Below the pieces are notes generated by a model, which was not told the DNA's origin, ran no database searches, and saw nothing but the letters and a program-made list of their open reading frames with translations. Source: Didymodactylos carnosus (Eukaryota > Rotifera > Eurotatoria > Philodinida > Philodinidae). Taken from it: 35,294 bases of DNA. Shown here piece by piece: positions 21,235-28,875 of this stretch (its first letter is position 1; each line of letters opens with the position of its first letter). The stretch lies in NCBI GenBank assembly GCA_905250885.1, contig CAJNOQ010001142.1, forward strand, positions 1 through 35,294, in the 5' to 3' direction. Made by a program: the position numbers and the translations under genes.

Positions 21235-21740
21235 GCCTTAGTAAGGCGCTGTTGATTCAAAGTTCGAGCATATTTTTGTTTTCAGCTAAAAAATACATCT
21301 ATAGGCTCGGTTTTATCACTAATCATAAATATGACTCGATCAGACAAAGTTTTCAAGGAGGAAAATGCCAAAAAGTGCAAGGATGTCAAAATCCGTAAAA
21401 ATACTATGCAACATAAAGTAGCCTTGAATTCGTTTCCATTTCATCTTTGGCTTTGGCCATTTTGATTTTCGAATTCCTCGTATAAAACTGAGTCTAGAAA
21501 TGATGTCTAAAGCGTTATCATATATTATATGTCCAAACTAAAGATGCATGATATAGTATCGCTCCGATTGTATCAACTAATAACATTTTGGTCATTTTTC
21601 ACCGGAGAAAAACAGTATTACGCAGGGAGATAGAACTGACTCTTAACTATCTGCTAATGTAAAAATTTCTCTAAAATTTATTAAGATTATTTAGTTCAAA
21701 TCAGTTTCACGTTTGAAAAGTAGATTGTGTATAAATATGT
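21235..21740. other. no gene seen
   Basis: Spacer DNA between the reverse-transcriptase arm and the next open frame. Nothing recognised. Confidence 0.45.
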
Positions 21741-22046
21741 TTGCTGTTTAGAGTTACTAATTCTACTAATCATTTCTGTAAATACCTTTTGAGTGAAAAT
21801 GATGCATACGGTTTCATGTGTCTATACTTCGATTCGAAATCATTTCTGCTGTGGTACCATGTCGAAGACGCAAGAGAAATTTTTCCCAAGCGTGCTTCCT
21901 CTATAGCCATACATCAAGGCATTGTATTTTTCGATACCTCCGAACTAAGGCTGTATTTTGTCATTAATCAGGCTACTCAACGACTCTCAACCATGCTACT
22001 TATACTTGTGAAAAGCAAGACTACTGCAAAAGATTTTATTACATGA
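21741..22046 (+). CDS. unrecognised open frame, possibly an exon fragment
   Basis: An open frame of about 101 codons without a good ATG at its start; it opens right after a pyrimidine-rich stretch ending TTTGCTGTTTAG, which could be a splice acceptor. Base composition is visibly less AT-rich than its surroundings and the peptide is mixed (for example LLWYHVEDAREIFPKR and GIVFFDTSELRLYFVI), not low complexity. I recognise no family. It may be a stray exon or transposed gene fragment inside the inverted-repeat spacer, or chance. Confidence 0.22.
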   Translation: MLFRVTNSTNHFCKYLLSENDAYGFMCLYFDSKSFLLWYHVEDAREIFPKRASSIAIHQGIVFFDTSELRLYFVINQATQRLSTMLLILVKSKTTAKDFIT

Positions 22047-22207
22047 AATCCAGAAATATATGTGTTGTAAAGATCGGTTATAGGTATTATCGAAAATAAT
22101 TCAATGCGTTAAACACGTGGAGCAGACAATTCGCAATAAGGGTGATACGGCTGCAGCCGAAAATATTTCTTTTTTTATTTATAGTTTATTTTAAAATGAC
22201 AATTGCA

Positions 22208-22824
22208 TACTATCAGTTAGGTAAACGACTTGGGTGTATTGGGTTTGGGTACCCAAGTCTAAGGCTTGGGTTTGGGTTAGTTGCCAAAGTACATTAATAT
22301 TCTTCTTCAATGAAACTTAGCAGTAGTACCTTACGCTCTTCTGCCATACTATTCATTTATCTTTTTCCCTTCATCGTCGCTGGTTTCGCTTTCAAAACTT
22401 CACTTTTTTTCTTTAGTTTTCCCTATTCTTTTATATTATTTTTTATAGTGTTCACCGATCATTTGTTAACATATTTGTGGCATGTTACCAGTGCTTATTT
22501 TTTTTGGTATTTTTCTGTTTCAAGGATGAGGATAATATGAACAAGATAAGTAGAATAAAACATTCAACTGTTGAATATTTGAACTAATCCAAAATGAGCT
22601 CTTATCGTTAGCATTAGGCATTATGTATGCTCACAGGCCGAAATAAACATCTTACATCCTGTTTTCTCAATGAGCCACAACAAAAGAAGGTATCTCAGTT
22701 AAAAGGAGTCTTTTAATAACCAAAGTCTGACTCAATATCCAAACCCAAGTCTCAGACTTGGGTACCCAATACCCAAACCCAAGTCTAGACTTGGATTTGG
22801 GTTTGTAACATACCTACTATCAGT
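22208..22824. mobile_element. TTGGGT-rich TIR element (22218-22814) flanked by 10-bp direct repeats
   Basis: Both ends carry inverted arrays of ACTTGGGT, TTGGGTTTGGGT and GGGTACCCAAGTCT (left 22228-22278, right 22738-22806). The outer edges GGTAAACGAC and GGTATGTTAC (right end, reverse complement) are loosely alike. The exact 10-bp word TACTATCAGT flanks the unit at 22208-22217 and 22815-22824, like a target duplication. The hydrophobic frame at 22310-22540 inside is not a recognisable transposase. Probably non-autonomous; a duplication of 9-10 bp would suggest a Mutator-like element, but that is tentative. Confidence 0.75.
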
Positions 22825-22825
22825 G

Positions 22826-23071
22826 CATAGTTCGTTGACTGTAAGCAAAGCTTAGAAGAATGAAATCACTACGAATGAATAAAATCATGAGAAAACGCAA
22901 AAGTTCGTTCGTTCTGCTCTGTATTCCAATGAAACTCATGAATTGAATATTTTTCGTGATCCACATTTTACTTTTCTGTGTTTGAACGAACGAGCTTTTG
23001 CGTTTTCTCATGATTTATTCATTCATAGTGATTTCATTCTTCTAAGTTTTGCTTACAGTCACCGAACTATG
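22826..23071. mobile_element. 246-bp MITE with about 90-bp terminal inverted repeats
   Basis: Near-perfect inverted arms run 22826-22915 and 22981-23071. They share CATAGTTCG at the tips, then TGACTGTAAGCAAA, CTTAGAAGAATGAAATCACT, ATGAGAAAACGCAAAAG and TCGTTCGTTC. The loop is about 65 bp with no coding capacity. It abuts the TTGGGT element, starting 1 bp after that element's right flanking repeat. Confidence 0.85.
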
Positions 23072-23153
23072 AATTATCTCATGTTACTCTACAGAAAAAA
23101 ACCTATTTGAAAGAAAAAAAGAATTGCTTTTGAAAAGAAAAATGATATTTATG

Positions 23154-23685
23154 GCAGTTCTAATAAACATGCGCCTTCGTTATAGCCATAAAAAAATCAA
23201 AAAAGATAAAAGAAGAGAAATAATTTCTAAATAATAAATAGTTGAAACTAAGGCTAATATACACGATATATAAAATCTCTACACTTGATATTGATTGAAG
23301 TAACAAACACTCATGGTTCACATTATCAAAAGCCTTTTGAAAATCTAGTAACGTAGTGGATACAAATTTATTCTGAACTAACCCACAATTGATTTTATAC
23401 ACAATTTCAAGTAGCAAATTAATAGTGCTATCTTTAACTAGAAATTACGACTGAAATACTAACAGAAGTTTATTTTCAACGAGATGTATGTATAACTGTC
23501 TTTATGTCTCTTTGTTAACTTTTCTACTCATCCGTTCATTAAAACTCTTTTGCTAATTGATTCAATGTGATCCATTGGATAGCGATTTCGATCTGTATTA
23601 AGATTTTCTTTTTCAAATAAAGTTTACACCAACTGTCTATGCACTAAACGCTCTGGAATTTTAGAGATCACCAGTAACAAAGTTA
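23154..23685 (-). pseudogene. inverted second copy of the dead LINE reverse-transcriptase fragment
   Basis: This is the reverse complement of 20842-21234 with the same truncation after the motif-A region (LDFQKAFDNVNHE) and the same shared TAA after VFQS, so the fragment was already dead when it was duplicated. It differs in retaining CAG (Gln) where the left copy has a TAG stop, and in carrying a 129-bp insertion at that Gln-Leu position (23502-23630). The arms face each other across a 1.9-kb spacer. Confidence 0.87.
23494..23638. mobile_element. 129-bp insertion (23502-23630) with 8-bp direct repeats AACTGTCT
   Basis: The right reverse-transcriptase arm is interrupted by 129 bp absent from the left arm. 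The exact 8-bp word AACTGTCT lies on both sides (23494-23501 and 23631-23638), as a target duplication would. The edges (TTATGTCTCTTTG and GGTGTAAACTTT read inward from each side) show only weak inverted similarity. An 8-bp duplication is compatible with a hAT-type MITE, but the class is uncertain. Confidence 0.75.
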
Positions 23686-24600
23686 TAGAGCGATACACTG
23701 CCATGACTTTGCAGCTTTCTCTTCGGGCCATGGTAATCGGAAGCCCTGTATGACAATGCACCATTTGAACATAATGTATGACATGACAAAAAGCAAAGAA
23801 GAGTAGAAAAAACGATTATTTAATACATGTTGAAAATAACTGAACACATACAACATGGCCGTTGGCTATATTCTACGCATATATTTTTGCACGCGTAGAC
23901 AGATATAGGTGAATATTGTTCTGTTTTCTGCGCTTCTCTTCTGTTTTTCGGAAAGAAGAAAGTCCGATTTATGTATTTCTTATACAAACTTTAAGTTTGC
24001 ATAACGGTTGTAATTTATTGAAATATGTTTTTACAAATTTTTTAGCAAATAATATTGCTTGGAATTCTTCGATATAGACTCGAATAGTATATTGAATGAA
24101 GCTAAATGTCTGTCATAGACACTGAAAGTGGAACACATTCTGTTCGAGAAATTCAAAACCTCTTTTAAACCATTTTATCACACGAAGAAAAATAGGCAAA
24201 TGTCACATGAGGACGTAAGGAATATCTTTTGATGGTCTTAGTACCTGCCGATTAAAGAGAAAAAAATGTGCAAAGTAAGTTTTTCTCTATAAAAACAATT
24301 ATTCTATCAATTATTTAAGATGGAGAAAAATAAGCGTTATACTTATATAACAAATTTGGTTATGTAACTGATGACTTGCAGAAAATTTATCTTTCAAATA
24401 CATAAACTGCAGTTAAATTTCATCGAACAATAAAGCACTACAAATTCGATCATATTTTTCGAATTTTTTTACCGTCTCAGAAAAGCGATGGTGCGATTCA
24501 AAATACATATTTAATCTGTTATTTCATCACAAAATTTAGTTAATGAATCAGTTAAGGATATGTAATGGTAGGACTTTGTGTAAGCTCATAATATTTATTT
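23686..24600. other. no gene seen
   Basis: AT-rich spacer. A GC-richer patch at 23700-23760 directly adjoins the reverse-transcriptase arm and may be part of an older element, but I recognise nothing in it. Confidence 0.4.
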
Positions 24601-24720
24601 TACAGTTTAAAGTAAATAAACAGTTTTAAATTATTTGTTTAAAATTTATTTAACGTTTCGAGCCACCGACTCATTATCAAAGTACTTCTCATCACACGTC
24701 ACTGTTGTTGTTGTTGAAGA
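24600..24720 (-). mobile_element. possible Penelope-type 3' tail with a TTGATAAT-hairpin-GAAA motif
   Basis: On the minus strand at 24653-24681, TTGATAAT is followed by a 5-bp stem with a 3-nt loop (GAGTC GGT GGCTC) and then GAAACG. The same layout, TTGATAAT, a stem (GACC...GGTC) and GAAAA, occurs in the terminal repeats of the Penelope-like remnant at 26961-28355. I infer a remnant tail of a related element. No coding sequence adjoins it, so this rests on the motif alone. Confidence 0.35.
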
Positions 24721-26960
24721 CTTCTTAAAATAATGAATTTTACCAGAATAAAAGTAACAAAATTAATTTTTAACTTATGGCCGTTGTTTTTAAATGTGCT
24801 TGAAGTCATATCAGCCATTGTTGTGTTATATCTAAAGTATAGAAAAACCTGATAACATCGAGTCAATTGCACAACTTCAATGGTTGTACAGAATATAGAC
24901 ACAGAACAGTGAATTTAGTTTTGCAGTTTCTGCAAAGCTAAGTTCATGTATTCGAATCTCTATTCGTACAAAATTGATTTTGTGTTTTTCAATAGTTTTA
25001 GTTTAGAATACTATAATGAAATATTTTTCCGTTTGTATTCTGACAGAACAAAGCTTATATCATAGAAAAACCTTGTAATTGGAGACGAATCGAGTAACTT
25101 TGTCACTCTTAAGTTGATAAACTGATTGTACGCTGTCGTCGCTCTACCAACAATTAAAACTGCGATTCGAATCTGAGAATCCTTTATCCAAGACGTGGCC
25201 GTCAAATTGAGGGTTACCTAGGCTTCATGAATTCCTGGAAGCCATTTTCTGCACAAGAAACTGGTACCATTGCAAGAAACTCAAGAATCACAATCCCATC
25301 CAAAAACGGAAAGAAAGACTCAGTTGAAGTAGAAACATGTGAATATTCACGAGAAACTTAAGAAATCACACGAAAAATTCAGAAAATTAGCGGGAAAGTT
25401 CAAATATCTAAAGATATAAGGGTGAATTGTGCTGGCATTGTACCGTTGTCATGGGCAAGTTAATAAGCTGATATCTCCTTGCAAATTACTTTTCAAAGTT
25501 ATTTTATTTACTTTCCAATAAGAGTACATTCTACCAAAAGAATGCAGTGCTTATATCTCCTTCGATTCACCAGAAATAAGTAAATAAGTGTCAAAAATGT
25601 CCATTTTTAACTTTATCAAAGATGTAAAGTTTACTTTTTATCCAGAGCTTTCAACTATCTTGCCTGAGACTATGGTGTCATTTTATAGCTTGGATTCACA
25701 TCTAACAGCTAATAGTCGAATCATATTGGCCTATCACAGTGTGCATGCACACGAACATTTGGCTAAAAATCGAAAGTGGAATTTTTTTAGATCTTAATAG
25801 TGCTTCGAATACATCAAAGAATGACATAAAACTTTTTGTTATAAATGTTTCTAATTGTCGGAAAATACTAAGCCAAAATATAGCCTGAAACCACCTCTGT
25901 TTCAAAATAAGTTCCTTTTCTTATTAAATCAAACAAACTTACAAACAAAAATGATACACATTCGGAATTTGGATCTTCTCAGCAATCAATTAGTAATAAG
26001 AGTTTTTGGGTTGTGATCTCTGCTGTGGAGGAAAAAAAAATTGTTTTCCAAACTAAGTGATTACTCGACGAGCTATGATTAGAAAAAGCAATTTCTCATT
26101 TCTTATCTCGTAATTTGATCTAAAAATATACTGCTTGCCTCTGCGCGCCGAACAAATTCTGAAGTAAAAATATGCAGCTTTTTCTAGACTGCGCTACAGG
26201 TTTCTCAAAAACCTTACTTCTGAGCTAAAATCCATTTTTCTCATAGCTCAAAATCAGTTTGTCAAGCTACATCGAGCAGTGTATAAATCCACATTATTTT
26301 AGATAAAAACCTAGTATCAAAACATTTTCGTCTGAGATCTGATCCCCTCTGGCCTAAAATCAAAAACGTTCTTCTAGAAAAAAATACTAGGTCACCCATT
26401 TGATCGAGCGAAAAGTTATTTTCAAACTATCTAAACATACTTTGTACTCATGTCCGCGTACTGTATAGAATCACAAACTGTGCCTCTGATTCCTGAAAGT
26501 TTCCCGTCATCGCATATTCCAGCTTTCACTTGCTATCCTGCCTTTCTCGTGGATATCATTCTGCTTGCTCCAATTTTCTTGTTACTCTTCTAGCTTCGTT
26601 TGCATCCTTACGTTCTGGTTATATCTTACCTACAGTTTGTGTGTGTAGTAGAATTTATCAAAAATACTCTACCTTTTGTCCATTCCTTAGATGTTGGTGT
26701 TGTATTCTCCTGAGATCTGTGTAGATCTCGCGATCCTTTGACCTTCTCATGTATGAGGTTTTTTTGTCGGAATTATATGAATTCTGACCTCTGTATTTTT
26801 CTGCGTATAATGGCTAGTAGCTTTCTTGTTACAATGCACGTTTCTCGCTTAGAACATGACTTTACAGAATTTAGGTGAAACGCACACTACTACTCGAATT
26901 AGGCCGATAGTAATCATTGTATCTTTCGTGCTAGTGTGCCAATCTCACCTTCCTGCGTAC
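24721..26960. other. no gene seen
   Basis: About 2.2 kb of AT-rich intergenic DNA. The frames at 25011-25205, 25588-25797, 25702-25905 and 26530-26724 show no domain. No repeat boundaries were recognised. Confidence 0.45.
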
Positions 26961-27031
26961 TATCAGATGTATTAACTGCAGCTATTTTCGACTTCATCTT
27001 TTTTTCTTTTCTAATTATAATTTTCTGTGGA

Positions 27032-27060
27032 ATTTTCGACCAGTAACGGTCATTATCAAC
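27032..27060 (-). ncRNA. TTGATAAT-hairpin-GAAA motif in the left terminal repeat (hammerhead-like core)
   Basis: The minus strand has TTGATAATGACC, a GTTACT loop and GGTCGAAAA: a 4-bp stem between TTGATAAT and GAAA. The mirror copy is at 28254-28285 (+), with TTGATATT. Penelope-like terminal repeats are known to carry hammerhead ribozymes with the core CTGATGA, stem II, GAAA. The match here is partial: the CTGATGA core is not intact and I did not find a cleavage-site triplet in a stem I/III context, so it is at best a degenerate ribozyme. Confidence 0.3.
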
Positions 27061-27268
27061 ACAACAATCTAGAGAATTACACTGAAGAAGTAAAACATAA
27101 ACTTATTTTATTCTTCATTTTCATTTTCATGATTCATTAACTCTGTACTTAATGGGAAAGAATTATCCATTCGATTTTGTTTTTCATTTCTCTACCCTTT
27201 AATGTACACTTAAGATCTTATTGCATTAAAAACTTGACCTTATTCTCCAAAGGGTTCTATTTAGTAGA

Positions 27269-28003
27269 TTATTTTGGTGGTATTAATCTCCCGTCCTCGA
27301 CCATTCTTGTTAAAAACCTTCTTTCCAATTCATCAGGGAAAACATATAAAGGGACTGATCTATCGGTATCATTGAGCGTTGGTGTATTAGCTCTAATCAA
27401 TAATGATTCTTTTACTAGTAGTCGATATCTATGTTGTTCGGACAGTAAAATTCTAAAATCATTCTTTGTTATCATATGTCCTGTATTTTGAAAGTGCTTA
27501 GCTATGGCTGATGTTGCTACTGGAGACTTTGTTTCTTGACTCTTTCTCATATTCTCCATTAAAAGTCGCTCAAATTCTTCATCTTCAACTTTTTTAGTAG
27601 AAGAAGGCAGGTTATTGGTTTGAGATCTCGTTACAGATCCTATCCGACGAGGAAGGTGGCTGAATTTGTATCGATATTGTCTTAGATTTTAATTGATTTG
27701 TTTTTGTATTAATTTGAGTACCGGTGATCTTTTCTTGATAATCCAGATGTTCATCTGCTCTAGTGAAGTGTCGGCAAGTCTTTCCTATGTAAGACTCTCC
27801 ACATTGAGAAGAAGTCGTTTCATATACTAGACGTGACTTCAAATCATCCGGTATTCTATCCTCTATACTTAAACCATCACTAATTCTCTTCGTCACATCG
27901 TAAATAATACGAACATCTTTTTGTGGATAAACTTTCCTAACTGCTACTGCTATTCTCTTAGCATATATAGTCAAGTTTATGATGAATTGGAAAGGACAGT
28001 TTT
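27269..28003 (-). pseudogene. Penelope-like GIY-YIG endonuclease domain, frameshifted and 5'-truncated
   Basis: Nicking endonuclease domain that primes reverse transcription in Penelope-like elements. The upstream frame (about 28003-27612) reads KRIAVAVRKVYPQKDVRII, then SRLVYETTSSQCGESYIGKT, where VY and YIG form the signature (VY taking the place of GIY), followed by CRHFTRADEH. It ends in a stop after a low-complexity linker. The downstream frame (about 27650-27269), shifted by one, continues with ATSAIAKHFQNTGH, then LVKESLLIRANTPTLN, which holds the expected catalytic Glu and the PTLN Asn. A single frameshift near 27640 separates them. With no reverse transcriptase upstream this cannot be a working element. 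Confidence 0.85.
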
Positions 28004-28355
28004 AACAAGAAGATCGAGGATGGGAGATTAATACCACCAAAATAATCTACTAAATAGAACCCTTTGGAGAATAAGGTCAAGTTTTTAATGCAATAAGATC
28101 TTAAGTGTACATTAAAGGGTAGAGGAATGGAAAACAAAATTGAATGGATAATTCTTTCCTATCAAGTACAGAGTTAATGAGTCATGAAAATGAAAATGAC
28201 GAATAAAATAAGTTTATTTTTTACTTCTTCAGTGTAATTCTCTAGATTGTTGTGTTGATATTGACCGTTACTGGTCGAAAATTCCACAGAAAATTATAAT
28301 TAGAAAAGAAAAAAAGATGAAGTCGGAAATAGCTGCAGTTAACACATCTGATTGG

Positions 28356-28875
28356 ATTTTGAAATCGTTGCCCTTTACTCATATTCATACGTACTACAAT
28401 ATACGTACAAGTTAGTCTCTAAACAAAGAAAATGAAAGCGGATCTCAGACTTACTTCGATCCCACTTTAACACCTATTTATCTTACGCTCTCATATACCT
28501 GAAATAGTTGCGGTAGATGTACAAGTTGATTCGGACACGTATTCCTCGTTTCATTTTAGTTAGCTTCTGCTTGATGAGACAGGCTGACAACGCAGGAAAC
28601 AAGGAAAAGTAGGGAATATGTGTAACGCTGGAGAACTATTGCAAATTTTGCTGGCGAGTTTTCGAGTGCTATGCACCTTAAGCTCCGCCACATGCATCTT
28701 AAGACTTTCCTATCAATTAAAGTGGAACGCAGTGTGCCCGTTGGTACATCTACCACAATTATTTGGGGTGGGCATTACAGTAGGCTTCGAAACTACCACT
28801 TGTTTTTAGATGGGGGTCATAAAAATATCACAAAAGCCTACGGACCGTATGACATGATGTGTATAAAAGCAATAC
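28356..28875. other. no gene confirmed; possible downstream exon region of the mucin-like gene
   Basis: Lies between the Penelope-like remnant and the mucin-like ORF. If the GTAAGT at the end of that ORF is a real donor, a terminal exon should be here or beyond the retroelement. A 66-codon minus frame (28556-28756) with a hydrophobic stretch (YSLLFLVSCVVSLS) is a weak candidate, but no in-frame acceptor was settled. Confidence 0.3.

Larger units (their letters stand above)
26961..28355 (-). mobile_element. Penelope-like retroelement remnant with inverted terminal repeats
   Basis: Inverted arms of about 355 bp (26961-27318 and 28001-28355) match closely over their whole length, for example AACTGCAGCTATTT at the outer edge, ATTACACTGAAGAAGTAAAA, CTTATTGCATTAAAAACTTG and AATCTACTAAATAGAACCC. 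They flank a minus-strand GIY-YIG coding remnant whose C terminus runs into the left arm. Terminal repeats in direct or inverted orientation are a known feature of Penelope-like elements. The reverse transcriptase is missing: only about 30 bp separate the right arm from the endonuclease linker, so the copy is strongly 5'-truncated. Confidence 0.85.

Noticed and set aside
25110-25175. tRNA-like words GATTCGAATC and GCTCTACCAA
   Set aside because: The order of the B-box and D-arm words is wrong for a tRNA on either strand.
27177-27491. 104-codon plus-strand open frame
   Set aside because: Antisense to the GIY-YIG endonuclease remnant.
28556-28756. Candidate terminal exon of the mucin-like gene with a hydrophobic stretch
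   Set aside because: No acceptor keeping the frame from the GTAAGT donor could be settled, and the next acceptor-like AG leads quickly to a stop.
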